The notes under the pieces are model-generated. The model did no database searches, was not told the DNA's origin, and saw only the letters and a program-made list of their open reading frames with translations. The position numbers and the translations under genes were made by a program. 64,000 nucleotides of DNA from Cristatella mucedo (lineage: Eukaryota; Bryozoa; Phylactolaemata; Cristatellidae), in NCBI GenBank assembly GCA_009760855.2, contig WPIO01000052.1:661501-725500 (forward strand), written 5' to 3'. Numbering within the stretch: the stretch's first letter is position 1; every line of letters begins with the position of its first letter. This document shows positions 12,098 to 23,838 of the stretch, in pieces.

Positions 12098-12218
12098 TGC
12101 TAATTTAGCATGCTACCACTAACCGTTCGATCGTGTTTCCTTTGCAGCAAATGTACAGCGCCTATAAAGAGATTCAGTTCTCTAAGGGCACTTTATCAAG
12201 CGTGTTATTATTATTATC
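12098..12218 (+). mobile_element. LINE family 1, 3'-end fragment
   Basis: About 120 bp matching the last part of family 1 (ATGCTACCACTAACC, GCAAATGTACAGCGCC, TTCTCTAAGGGCAC) with a (TTA)n tail that leads straight into a family-2 element. Confidence 0.8.
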
Positions 12219-13205
12219 ACTTATATGCTGATGATACTCAGCTATTATTGCCATTCAAACCATCGGAACCTGCTTCACCAACTGATAAACTGAATGCTTG
12301 CCTTGCCGACATTAGATCCTGGATGTCGGAAGATTTCTTGAAACTAAACGACGATACAACTGAACTGCTGCTCATAGGATATCTTAAGTGTGTGGCTGGA
12401 TATGAAGGCTTTGCTCTTCTAATAGGTGATGCTGTTGTGCGACCATCACCATATGCTCGAAATTTAGGTGTGGTTTTCGAAAACTGCCTAAATTTTGAAA
12501 GCTCATTCAGAAGACTGCTTCTACAGCTAGCCATCACGTCCTATTTAAGATTAGGAGCTGTGGTCCACGATGGCTTGCGAAGAATTTAGCTAGCTCCGTA
12601 GTTCTGTCTCGGCTTGATTATTATAATTCCCTTTTGGCTAGGCTACCAAAGAAAGCTATTAGGCCATTGCAGATGGCTATAAATATGGCTGCAAGGTTAG
12701 TTTTTAAGTCTCAGAGGTTTGACAACGCGTCTCCTTTGCTAAAAGAGCTAGGATGGATGCCGGTTGAGCAACGGGTACAGAGCAAAGTTCTTACACTGAC
12801 CCAGAAGGCCTGCCACGGCTTGGCTCCTTCGTACCTAGCTGAACTGCTGCACCAGTTTCAGCCTCTTCGTGCCCTCAGGTCCTGTATGGACAATAAATTA
12901 GCTGTTCCATTCCTCCACTTAATGACCGTTGGCGACAGAAGCTTTAGCTCTGCAGGTCCTAGACTGTGGAACTCGCTTCCACAATTCTTACGCAACGACA
13001 ACTACTCTCCTGCTGCCGACTATGGCTCATTCTTTTCAGCGGTCCTGAGCTGCTACTTCCATGCTAATCACTACCTCAACTGCTCTCCTGACTCGGCTAT
13101 GCTTTCCACTTTCTCTTTGTTGCGTGAGACGAAGTCTGTTGGCTACCGAATGCGTACCGAAAGCCGCTTAGGCTGTGAGTGTCACAGACGGAGATACAGT
13201 ATATT
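12219..13205 (+). mobile_element. LINE family 2, RT palm to C-terminus
   Basis: The plus strand starts at LYADDTQLLLPFKPSEPAS, the YADD catalytic box, and reads to 12589 with SWMSEDFLKLNDDTTELLLI. After a frameshift a 197-aa frame (12634-13227) covers the C-terminal domain: ARLPKKAIRPLQMAINMAAR to TESRLGCE. The normal family-2 3' UTR is mostly missing. This is the best-preserved family-2 copy of this region in the window. Confidence 0.85.
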
Positions 13206-14460
13206 GCATAGATATGCAAGCGGCTGAATCCGGGCTCAATATCAACCGTACCATTCTAAGACAGTCAAAATGAAAACGCGTGTAAATCGATCAGCTCGGG
13301 CAGAGCAGAGCCCGTTTGATAGAATAGAATAGATTAGATAATAGAATATATAAGAATATAAAATATAATATAATATAATAATAAAAAAGAATATAATATA
13401 TGAGAATAGAATAGAATTTGATAGAAGCCAATAGAAAAGCTAGAAAGCCGAGAAGAATTATCTGTCAAATAGAATTGCTTTTCAGCACCGCCGAATCCGG
13501 CAGGCAGCTGGCCAACGAGCTCGCCAGATCCAGACTTGAACAGTGCCATTGACTAATTCAAATCGTCGTCTTGGCTAGACAAGTAGTTGGACTAGAACGA
13601 AACACTTCGAAGTTTACTGCAAGAGATAACTACCACGCCGTCATACCTATCGCAGATGAACCCGAAATTAATCAAGCTGACCAGCTTTATCCGATACTCG
13701 CGCTTCGCGATGCCCCAAGAAAATTTATTAAAGCAAGCTGTAACCAAAGCAGAAGATCAAATGAAAATCCAAATATTAAGTAACTCGGAATCGCGATACT
13801 AATTATACGAGGAGCTGCTATATGCAATAAAGGATTGAACTCTCCGAAATCAGAGAGCATGTATCAAGTGTCGGGTTGTAAGCATGTTCAAAAAAGGATC
13901 GACCCAACAGGATCCAAAAATCGAGATTCTCTCGGATGCTCCTCCAATCTTTCTTTATTACTTTGTTTCTTTATTACGCACATGCGTACAGCTAGGTTCA
14001 GAGCTATGGGGTTACCGTTGTGTCTGCCGCTCGAAGCTGTAATGGCAGCATCTATGTCTATATTCTCGCTCCATAAGGCCCATACAGGTCTTTTACTTCT
14101 CGTCAGAAAAGCATTGCTTTCGGCGTCTTTTAATGTTTAAAGGCACGTTGCACTTTAGATGTGCACCGCAGAAGTGCGCTTGTTACGTAGAAGCTGTCAG
14201 TTCTGGCCGTGAGGAACTATGGGATGCTACAAGGGATCATACGTCTCTTACCGTCACTTGAACCCTTTTCATACATTTCCCACGTACTGTGCTCAAGTTT
14301 TATTTTGATGTCAGACTCTTTGGCTTGCTCTACACCTCCAACAGGCTATATTAACCAGCTAACGTAGCACGCACGACATTGGTCTCACCTGACCTCTTCT
14401 TACACGTAAATTCTGTTGTCCTTTTTAACTGCAAAGACTAGCAGAAAAAAATTTAATCGT
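13206..14460. other. no gene seen; AT-rich minisatellite at 13318-13425
   Basis: A degenerate GAATA/ATAAT-type minisatellite sits at 13318-13425. The remainder shows no exon or repeat I recognise. Confidence 0.4.
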
Positions 14461-14471
14461 ACTAACTGGTT

Positions 14472-14606
14472 TTGTCCAGTGGTTAAGGTGCTCGGCCCGA
14501 CCAAGGTCTTGCTGAGGTCGTGGGCTTGAGCCCCGAGGCATTTGTGAAGCGCTTGAATAAAGATTAAGTTCTCTTATGGCGCTATACAAAAATGAATTAT
14601 AATTTT
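14472..14606 (+). mobile_element. SINE type A (tRNA head, LINE-like tail)
   Basis: GTCCAGTGGTTAAGGTGCTC resembles a tRNA A-box region and GTGGGCTTGAGCCCCGAGGC resembles the T-arm/B-box. The tail AGATTAAGTTCTCTTATGGC then GCTATACAAAAATGAATTAT parallels the LINE family-1 3' end. Other copies are at 26538 and 58222, with an interrupted one at 31658. Confidence 0.7.
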
Positions 14607-14629
14607 ATAGTGTAATAAAATTCAAGTAT

Positions 14630-16720
14630 TGTCCTAGATAAAGAACTCTCTTTTGAGCCACTTTAAGTGTGCTGCAAGAGAAGCAAGAGTTGATTAGGGA
14701 TAAAATGCATAATTTAATCACGCATAAGTATACAATGAACCGCTCACACCGACAAGAATTTAGGGTGCAAGAAACAGGTAGGGTTTTAGGTACATTTTAA
14801 ATGTCGTCTATTCAGGGGATTTCGTGACGTGAGTGGAGAGTACGCTCCAGGTTTTGACAGCATACGAACTGCAGGCATGGCTTACAAATGATTTGAGATT
14901 CGTTTTTGGGGACAGCCAAAAGACAGAGTGAGAAGAGCGGGTGCTGAATGCTGGGAAGGCTGATTGAGAGGCTTAATTAAGATCGGGACGCTGGAGCAAG
15001 AGGACTAAATGTGAGCGATAGAACGTTAAAGCCTATGCGCTTCTTTATAGGGAGTCAGTGTGAATTTCTGAGAAGTGGTGAGAGGTGGTGATTGCGAACT
15101 CTGTCGCAGGCATTCCAAGCAGCCAGGTTCTGCAGCCGCGGCAATCGTCCTATTGTTTAGGCAGGAAGATCTGCAAATAGCGAGTCACGGAAGTCTAGAC
15201 TGAATGCCACGAATCCATGGACCCGATTGACTATCCCTATCAAGTATTCTCATCTAATTAAGCCGGAATTCTTGCTTTGTTTCTTAGCTGAAACTAGGCA
15301 GACTTGACTGTGGGCTAATTGGTCTTTTAGTATAAGGTCATTTTTGGTACAGGACATCAAAATTTTGTGCAGATGCTGCCGAAGATACTGACACACTTTA
15401 CAGAACGTATTGAGGGTTAGGCTTTGTTGTTTCTGAGGTACACCAAGTTCGCCAATAGCTAGCAACCTGGTTAGACTTTCATTAATCTGCGAAAGTTTGC
15501 AACCATCAAAGTGCTTATGTTGGAAAAACGAGCTTCGCTGATGTTAAGAGACTTTGTAAACTTCAAGGCAAAGAGGAATCTGATCAAAGGCACAGCTGTG
15601 TACGATCGGCGTTGAAATGAAAGCCATGGTTGTGCTGGCACTTACGTGAGCCAGAGGGAGACCATAGATTTGAAAAAAGGTGGACTTAGAGTGCCTAAAG
15701 TCATATATCAGCAGAGAATGTACGTGGCGAACTGTGAAACCAAGTCCAGCGTCGCGAACTGCTTCATGCTAGGAAGAAGTGTGGAGCCAGCCAATTTATG
15801 CAAATCTTGTTAAACTGAACATTGAAAAAAGTAACAGCAAAGTTGCTGCTAACTTCTTCGAGTACCTAAAAAACTGCGAATGGTCTTGATGACGTCCAAT
15901 TGGGAGCCTTGACAAATAATAAAGCTCATTGAAGATGCCAAGCCACGCGTACGGTGAAGGTACGGCACAAGTCTAAACGCGGCTGCTAGACTGCTGCAGC
16001 TATTTAGTAAGTAAGCTGAGTTGACGCCACTGGTCATGTTAGCTATAGGAAGCACTTGGAAAATTTCAATAAACAACGATCTGGTATGTCCATTTTCATA
16101 GGTGAGGCCGATACTGGTATCTGGGTGGAAAAGTTTCACATTCCATTAAAAATGCAAAAGATAATCTCGAGTCTCTGGTTTTATAACGTTGACGACGGCT
16201 TGGTTATCTCTTTGGTAATCATTATTAGTTTGTTAGTCCACAAAGCAGTGGCCTAGAAAGTTGTTCAATCCGTACGATGTGCATGAAAATCTGTAAGCTA
16301 CTTCATGCCAGCACCCAGTCCGCTTTGGTAGATTTAAAGCAAAGCTGAGTGTCTTCGAAAAAATCTCCTAATGCCAGCCATCTTTGGAGATTACTGGCAC
16401 ATGGTGCAGAGGTAGGAATTTGCAGCAACCAAGCTAAAGGAGACCACTAGCGAAACTCAATCGATATACAGGGACAGAGCGACATGTTATCTGCTGCTAA
16501 TCTGCTCCAAGAGAAGGTTCATACAAGACCAAGCTCGTGACATCACACGTATGACGAGAGTTCGCGCCCAGATTTTAGACTGATTTCGTGATCAGTGTAG
16601 TTGAATACATGTGAGTCAAGTCCACCGAGTCAAGAGTCAAGTCAAGAAAGAGTCAAGAAAGTCCACCGCCATGACACTGCCTTTGCCACTTTTCCGCATT
16701 ATTTTACTGTATAAATAGAA
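14630..16720 (-). mobile_element. old, strongly diverged LINE family 1 copy or copies
   Basis: Scattered minus-strand matches follow family-1 order. They include the C-terminal region (GAGTACGCTCCAGG at 14840, GGGAGTCAGTG near 15050), the post-YADD block (AAAGGCACAGCTGTGTACGA near 15590) and an RT-like GTGATCAGTGTAGTTGAATA near 16590. Ends and continuity are uncertain, and two copies may be superimposed. No frame longer than about 100 codons survives. Confidence 0.5.
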
Positions 16721-18290
16721 GAGTGATAAATCGTGGAACACGTGAATCTCAGAAACTATAAGTGAGATTTAATTAATATCGACCTGTGTTTATATACATG
16801 TAATAGCTTGCCAAATCATGGACAACTTTTAACTTTGTTTGGGAAGGCGGGCCCGAGAGTCTACTGATCTAGCATGTGAGCCCATCCCACTGATTGCCAA
16901 GCTTAGAGTTCTTAGTTGATGGAGAAAAATCTGTATTGGAGAAAAATTAAAACGCATTTCAAAATTACATTTAGTAAATTTTTTTCATGATGCGAAAATA
17001 CAGCAAATCTAGTTTTATTGAATGTAGTCGTCAGCGCCGGCTAGCGAATCGCGATTAAGTTGCATATACGGAACGTGCAGAAGTGCTGATCGTCTTTAAA
17101 TTTATAAAAACTACGTAGTATAACTCCGTTAAGACTCTCTGGGCAGAGTCTATTCACGCATGTCCATCGCAGGCACCAAAGGCCGGCGCAGCAAGACTTC
17201 CTGTCGGTTGCGCTCACTCAGGCAGCTTTGCAATATGCCAAAAGCTTGTCCAAGCGGAAGTTTGGAAGAGCCAGAGGCGCCAGTCGTCACTTCGGGTGAC
17301 AGCAAAGGGTATCGCAGTGTAGAGAGCTGAAGCTGCTGGAATGCCCCATGGCCACCTTTTGAAAAGAGCCCTTTAAGCTCACTGTCCTGTGAAACTTCAG
17401 CCTTTTGATGTTATACTTCAAATATGAGATTGCACGTTAAAGCTGCATATGCAAATTAGAAAATGATCTCCCCTTTTTTGACAGGCATCGCTACTGTACC
17501 GTCTGATGAATTTGAAATGTGATGTCAGCGACTGCGACTAGAAAGCGAACTCGCCAGCAAAAATAGCTTATTGTAGAGGTAGGTATATGCTCATGTATAT
17601 ATTAATATATGCAAGATAAGACAGCCAAAAATACAAAAAAGTGGAGAGGCAGCGAGTCATAGATTAAAGAAATGAGGGAGATCGATAGCGGCTGACAGAA
17701 CGGATATGAAAAAATGCTCAGATTTTTTGCTGAGAATTAGTGATAAAGAACAAGAGCAAGCAACAGTTACACAGCGAGAGAACTGAACAGCATGTGAATT
17801 TGACTGTAGAAACACAATGAGTCAGCGAGAGCTAGCTGCGGAAAAAAGACAGTGGGAAGGGGTTAGATAGAGGCGAGCGAGGGCAGTTTAAAGAAGGGGG
17901 AACCGGGTATAGGAGAGCAGAGTATACAGAGAATAGGCTGAGAGCGTCTGCACTAAAGAAACGTGAGGAGAGAAGTGAAAGAGGCTGAAAATGAGAAAGA
18001 GAGAGAGAGAGAAAAAGAGAGGTATAAGTGGGTAGCCTAGACAAACTAAATATATGACATAACAGTGAGGGAAAATTATTGTAACGATGTCAGATATTAG
18101 CAACAGGGAGAGTGCCACTGTCGATGAGAGTTGAGTGGAATACACAGACAGAGAAAATAAAATAAACCCAGCTAAGGTCAACTGATTTAGGGGGTACTGT
18201 ATATAGAGACCAAAGAGCCGTACTTCTATCGAACCCGCTTGCAGTAGGCAATGCATAATTATAACTAATAATAATAAAGAATGAGAATAA
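16721..18290. other. no gene seen
   Basis: About 1.5 kb without a defended feature. Purine-rich sequence from 17830 to 18040 yields only low-complexity frames. Confidence 0.4.
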
Positions 18291-18294
18291 CTAT

Positions 18295-18368
18295 AACTCC
18301 ATGGTGTGGAGCTTGAATTCACGACCTGGGTCGTGAAGTACGAACATCTTATCCTTATGCTAAGACCC
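18295..18368 (-). mobile_element. SINE type B head fragment
   Basis: On the minus strand the tRNA-like head TGGGTCTTAGCATAAGGATA... ends in ACGACCCAGGTCGTGAATTC. It matches the heads of the complete SINE B copies. The body is missing. Confidence 0.5.
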
Positions 18369-18387
18369 AGAGAGACAGACACATGTA

Positions 18388-18503
18388 AATAATAGTAATA
18401 ATAATAATACATTTGTATAGCACCCGCAGAGAACTGAATCTCTTTCAAGGCACTTAACAGATGCTGTAAAGAAAGCCTGACCATACGATTAGTGGTAAAA
18501 GTC
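18388..18503 (-). mobile_element. LINE 3'-end fragment
   Basis: The minus strand has the family hairpin region (GAAAGAGATTCAGTTCTCTG) followed by GGTGCTATACAAATG and a (TTA)n tail. The final part resembles the SINE A tail. Confidence 0.65.
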
Positions 18504-18560
18504 GCAATTTTACATAGATACAGACAGACACACAGACAAAGGGAGAGAGGCGGAGACAGA

Positions 18561-18620
18561 AACACACACAGACACACACACGCGCGCGAGCATACACAGG
18601 GATATAGAGAGGGAGAGAGA

Positions 18621-18697
<77 letters not shown>
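18561..18697. repeat. (CA)n and (GA)n microsatellite
   Basis: Short CA/CG repeats at 18561-18595 are followed by an almost pure (GA)n run at about 18620-18696. Confidence 0.95.
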
Positions 18698-18699
<2 letters not shown>

Positions 18700-18721
18700 C
18701 CTGGTAATTTCGACCTAATTG

Positions 18722-19310
18722 TAATAATAATGCGCTTGATAAAGCACCCTCAGATAACTCAATCTCTTTCTAGGCGCTTTATATTTGCTGCAAAGGGAAG
18801 CGCGATTGAATGGTGAGTAATATCATGCTTGATAAACATGAATAACATGGTTAGGGGTGACATGCACAGGGTCAGCATGCAAATATGGTTAGTGGCAGCA
18901 TGCACAGTGTCAGCACGCATGAGCACATGAAGGACGAATCACAGGGACCTGCTAAATGCTGTCCTAAATATGCGTGCTTTCAAGTTCTTTTTAAATGTGG
19001 TCAAGTCAGGGGGAGTTCTGACGGAAGTCGGGAGTGAGTTCCAGGCTTTGGAAGCATACGAACTAAATGCACGGTCTCCAAAGGATTTGAGGTTTGTTCG
19101 AGGTATTGGTAAACTGTTGGATTCCGAAAAGCGGATGGTACGATGCTTTGCCTGATGGGGTAGTATATCTGACAGATAGGCTGGAGCCATAGAATGAAGG
19201 GACCTAAAAGTGAGCGACAAAACCTTGAAGTCGGTCCGTTGCTTGACTGGTAGCCAGTGCAGGTCGGCGAGAAGTGGTGTGAAGTGGCAACTGCGACGCT
19301 GACGAGAGAC
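18722..19310 (-). mobile_element. LINE family 1, 3' part
   Basis: The minus strand has a (TTA)n tail at 18722, the family 3' UTR, then C-terminal coding sequence in a fairly open frame (19220-18939: SLTFRSLHSMAPAYLSDILP and SKAWNSLPTSVRTPPDL). It is truncated at its 5' end near 19310. A short direct duplication (CTGCGACGCTGACGA) flanks the break at 19286-19330. Confidence 0.9.
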
Positions 19311-19330
19311 AAACTGCGACGCTGACGACA

Positions 19331-20345
19331 GACCTAAAGAGACGGCGAACAGAATTAGAGTAAGAAGCCGCGTAAAATGCTACCGCCGCGTGGAAAGGGG
19401 CTTAGAGTTATCGGAGAAGAATATACCGAGCGTCGCGCGCCTTTAAATGCGAGCAGATACAGCGTAGGCTGCTGCCCGAGTGCTCCGACCTCGAGCCACT
19501 CACGAGCTTCTGGAGCGGCTTGACGTGGCTGCCGTTGAATTCCAGACGCGGCGTACACGGCGCGCTGGTGACGCCGTTGCCCAGTGGAGCAAGCGTGATG
19601 GAGCTCACGTACGCCAGCTGCGGTCTGTCTACACACACTGCGTGCTGGCCTGGCGCGGCGAGCGCCAGGCTCGAGCGCCGGCTCGAGCCTGGCGCTCGCA
19701 CGCGTGAGCGCTGAAATGCCGCTGCAGTTTCGCTGACAATCGTTGGGCGTAATGCCATTTCGATTTCGTCAGGTAGGCCCCCATCGACCATGCGCAACTT
19801 AAGTGTAAGTTTCCCGCAGGAGGCCGAGCGTACTCTAGGTTACGTGCTTAGAGTGCAGTCGACCCGACTGCGACTTTACGGTGCACAAGCCGCGGGTAGA
19901 GCGGACTAGTTGGTTTACCGGATGGAGATACAATTAACTCCGAGCGAAACGAGACGAATTTCGCATCCTTGGAAATGAGAAAAGAAAAGAAATTATGCGT
20001 CGCCATCGGCTCAGCGTTGCCGAACGATCGACCGGCAGACGCGGAAAGCTCGCGCGTGCGAGGGCGGCGAGGGCGGCGCCCCGGACACTGAGGACCCACG
20101 AGGAGTGGAAGAGCGAACTGCTGCTGCTCGCCAAAGATGAATCGCGTGGAAAAAAGTGAGCAAGTGAAAACAGATGAGCCAGCGAACTGGTGCCAGAACG
20201 CAAAGGCAGTGCGACCGTGACAGCGAGGCTGCGCATATTGAAGAAGAAGAAGACGCCTCGGGACAGAAGCCGAGAGAGCGGCCGCATTGTGCTCGGGGCA
20301 GTAAAAGGAGAGGTCGACAAGCAACGTGATTAATTTACGAACGTA
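19331..20345. other. no gene defended; GC-rich with a perfect hairpin
   Basis: GC-rich single-copy sequence. Several frames are open because of composition and none shows a domain. A perfect 18-bp-stem hairpin at 19658-19699 is listed separately. Confidence 0.35.
19658..19699. repeat. perfect hairpin, 18-bp stem, 6-nt loop
   Basis: GCGAGCGCCAGGCTCGAG at 19658-19675 is the exact reverse complement of 19682-19699, with loop CGCCGG. Confidence 0.9.
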
Positions 20346-20370
20346 AATGCACTCGTGCAAGCATACACAC

Positions 20371-20379
<9 letters not shown>

Positions 20380-20449
<70 letters not shown>

Positions 20450-20490
20450 TATATATATATATATATATGTGTGTGTTTGTCTATATTGTT

Positions 20491-20536
<46 letters not shown>
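20380..20536. repeat. (CA)n-(TA)n microsatellite
   Basis: A near-pure CA run at about 20380-20449 is followed by two TA runs separated by GTGTGTTTGTCTATATTG-like sequence. Confidence 0.95.
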
Positions 20537-20537
<1 letters not shown>

Positions 20538-20705
20538 AGGATTAGTATAATAAGTATATACCAATATATACATGCTTAGGCCGATACAATTAGACGAAAG
20601 TCGAAGTGGATGGTTGGAGCACACGTCTTGTACTTCCCACGCGCTAGCCTCGGATCATGGTGCCCCCCTAGCCGGCCAGACTCCAATATGGCCTCCGACC
20701 GACGC

Positions 20706-20990
20706 GGAGCTGCTCCTGCTCCTGCTCCTGCTCCTGCTCTTGCTCCTGCTCTTGCTCCTGCTCTTGCTCTTGCTCCTGCTGTTGCTCCTGCTGTTGCTCC
20801 TGCTGTTGCTCCTGCTCTTGCTCCTGCTGTTGCTCCTGCTCTTGCTCCTGCTCTTGCTCCTGCTCTTGCTCCTGCTCTTGCTCCTGCTCTTGCTCCTGCT
20901 CTTGCTCCTGCTCTTGCTCCTGCTCTTGCTCCTGCTCTTGCTCCTGCTCTTGCTCCTGCTCTTGCTCCTGCTTCTGCTCCTGCGCCATAT
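20706..20990. repeat. 12-bp minisatellite (TGCTCCTGCTCT)n
   Basis: About 24 units of CTCCTGCTCTTG, with some TGCTGT variants, run for about 285 bp. The array has no stop in most frames on either strand. It would encode poly-Leu, Ala-Pro-Ala-Leu, Glu-Gln or Ser-Arg-Ser-Lys tracts depending on the frame. I see no flanking gene that would use any of them. Confidence 0.9.
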
Positions 20991-21269
20991 GCCGATGAGA
21001 ACAATGCACGAGTTGCCTAGCGCGAGGCAATGGCTCGGTCGGCTCTCTGTCCGGTTCGTTTTCGCAACCAATCGCGTTGCTTTAAAATCTCAGCTACTAC
21101 TGTCGGCATTCAATTTTGACGCTCACCCTTTCGAAAATCAAGCTAACATTATTCGTGTTTGACCCGTCAGCGACCCGGGACAAAGCTACAAATGGTGCCC
21201 CCTTCCCCTGTCAAAAATTGCTGCAAACTAGCTCCGCCGCAGAATAAATGGCATATTGAGTTGACAAGT

Positions 21270-23820
21270 TTTATAGGCTGTAGTAAAACAAAAGTGCAAG
21301 ATAGCTATCATAGCTTTAGCTTCAGTGAACTTTTCTGTCATTGAACGTGAAAAAAACGGGTCCATTACAATTTGAAAGTAAATGTTTTCTGGTGTATCGT
21401 TCTCTACGCTTAACACGGCCAAATCAGATATCGATCTTGCCCCATTGATGCTCTCTGATAAGACAGAATTATCTTAAGCTTGCTAAAGGAACGTTCGCAG
21501 TTGGCAACTGATACAGATATGGTGAGAATTCCTTGTAAGGCAACTCTAAAATTAGGAGACACGTCTTCTCCGTAACTGACAATGAAAGATATGAGTTCCT
21601 GTCGGGTCCTTGGTGCCGAGTCGTGTCGTGTGGCAAGCAGCAATTTGGGGTCACATATTTTGTTGTCCAGAATTGTTCCATCATCGTCTGAACACTAGAA
21701 GATTCCAAGATCTAGACATTTCTGGCGTAGTTTGGTGTGATAAAATGTCTATAAAAGCTGCTCAGCTTCCAACAAGAGACCAAATTTTACATCAAGATCT
21801 GTGAGCCGGGAAAGCGGAGTTGTTGTTTTTTGTAGGAAATAGTCTATGCTGTTCTTCATTGTTCTTGAAATCTCCTCATTTACCGCGAGATCAACATACC
21901 GACAAACCATCTAGTAGTGATTCATGGCACATGTAATCTCGAAGTCTTGACAACTAAATTTAAAGAGAATGAAGGTCACAAGAGGCATCTCTGAAGTTCA
22001 TCTTTGGATCCTACAGTATTTTCTGAACGCGGCCAATCTTTCTTAAAATGCTGTACCATAAGGGTAGCATAGCTAACAAGTTAAAGTTAAAAAATAAAAA
22101 TTATGAGAATGCCAGCTTCTTGTTTGAAGTCTTTCACTTCCGTCCTCAGACAGTTGTTCCAAAAGACCTACAATTCTCTTCAGTCAATCATTGATAGGTT
22201 TTAAAGCCTCCTTCCTTTCACTCCATACTGTTGCAGAGTAATGTTTGACAGTGATGGCTAAGACTTTCTTCAGTTCTTCACACCCCGGAGTTGATCTTGA
22301 AAAGAATAAGTAAATGCTTTCTATTGTTCCAAAACAGGTAATGACTACAGAATCTTGACTTGCAGCATGAACGTCTTTCAGGTTCAAGCTGTTGTTATCG
22401 TGATTTACAGAAATTGCCTTCTCATTCTGGACAGTATTCTCATTTGAAGAGAGTACAGGAAAGACTCTTAGATGATGACTTTTTTGTTGGCGAAATCAAC
22501 ATCGACATACCTAATAACCTCAGACATATAAGAATTCCGTAGTACCTGTTTCGCCATATGTTACAGAGTAGCTTGTCTCTGATTGTGGGTGAAAGTATAC
22601 AAAGGAACTTATTTTGGGTTTGGGGAGGCAGATAGAAGACTAAATTTGGATTCTTTCTGGCGCGGTTCAGGTGCGATTGCAGAAGAGGATCATATTGAGT
22701 TAGAAGATGAAGAAGTCCTAATCCGTTTCCAACGTTTTCTCACCACCCAGGCCAAGACTCTCTTGGCTACCAAGTAATGCCAGCTTTTGAGAGAGCAAGA
22801 ACTTGATGCAGCTGAGAACTCTCTTGAGGAATTCTTGCTATCGTTGATCTTCTGAGGTTTGTGCCTCAACATCGGTGTTTATTCCACTTCATTTGAGAAG
22901 TATCCTCTCTGTTTCTTTCCATCTGGCGAAAGCCTGTCGGTGAGAAGGGCTATTTTAACAGGCACTTAGTTTTCCATGTTTCCTCCACTGACTAAATCCA
23001 TTTTCCAATTCAAGTGACGATCGGGGGAATTTTTGTTGAAAGTAGAGAAGAGCAAACAACAGAAGCATGTCTACGTCGACTTTTTTGAGGGACAGAAGAC
23101 CAGCCAGAACCTGCTAACTTCATGCCCATCTGACAAGCGCCTCTTGAACCAGTCTATTCTCATGGCTTGACCACACTTTTTTTTTTTTTTACAGCAAATG
23201 GTCCTTTTTTTGAAACAGGCTTGATCCTCGTAGCGCTAGCTCAGTTTAAAGTTGCTGCAGAACTACGTGCAAAACAGTGGTTTGGTCAAACTTCAGCTAG
23301 CCAATATCATTAAGGGTCAGCCCTTGGTAAATCTGCAGTAGATTCAATATCTTCTTCTCTTGTGGCTGTGCTTGCACCCCTATGGTCCATATAGTGACTG
23401 TCTTCACAGAGCACAGCTTCTTTGTTCATGAAACTTGCACTTAGCAGAATGTTTGCTTCTCCTTCAGTGTTGTAAAGGTTTCTGCCGTCGCTCTTTTCCT
23501 TCTCTGACCTGTTCTTGTCGTTGTATCCGTCCTGCTTGCTTTCCTGTCCTCCTCAAACTGTCTTTCCCTATCCTGTGACTTTCTGTGATTGCCAACATTT
23601 TCCTGGTGTTCCTCTATGTCTTCGCTGTTCTTAAGCTTTGCTTCCTTTAAGAAACCTTCTAGTACCTGGTTGGACTTGCTTGCCTCTTCCTTGTCTTCAA
23701 GTTTTCGTTTGCTGTGCTTGGAATCAATTGCCTTTTCCCTCACAATCCGTCGTCGGTTGTTTGCTGCTCTCCGTTTATGCTGAACCTCTGTAAAATGTGG
23801 TTTGAGATCATAGAGTCGGC
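21270..23820 (-). mobile_element. degenerate hAT transposon, ZMYM/TTF-type
   Basis: The minus strand encodes the C-terminal dimerisation domain at 21643-21410: VSVANCERSFSKLKIILSYQ and then RASMGQDR. After it comes a short tail resembling LAVLSVENDTPENIYF at 21422-21370. Upstream, 22387-22184 gives TIESIYLFFSRSTPGCEELK and a TVWSERKEAL segment typical of ZMYM1-like hAT proteins. 22940-22700 holds the region between the zinc finger and the catalytic domain. Lys/Glu-rich coding at 23800-23460 probably belongs to the N-terminus. Stops and frameshifts are frequent. A LINE ends directly at its 5' side. Confidence 0.75.
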
Positions 23821-23838
23821 CACTACTTCTCTGTTGAT

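Noticed and set aside
20572-21162. 196-codon poly-leucine frame
   Set aside because: A product of the 12-bp minisatellite. Other frames and the opposite strand are equally open.
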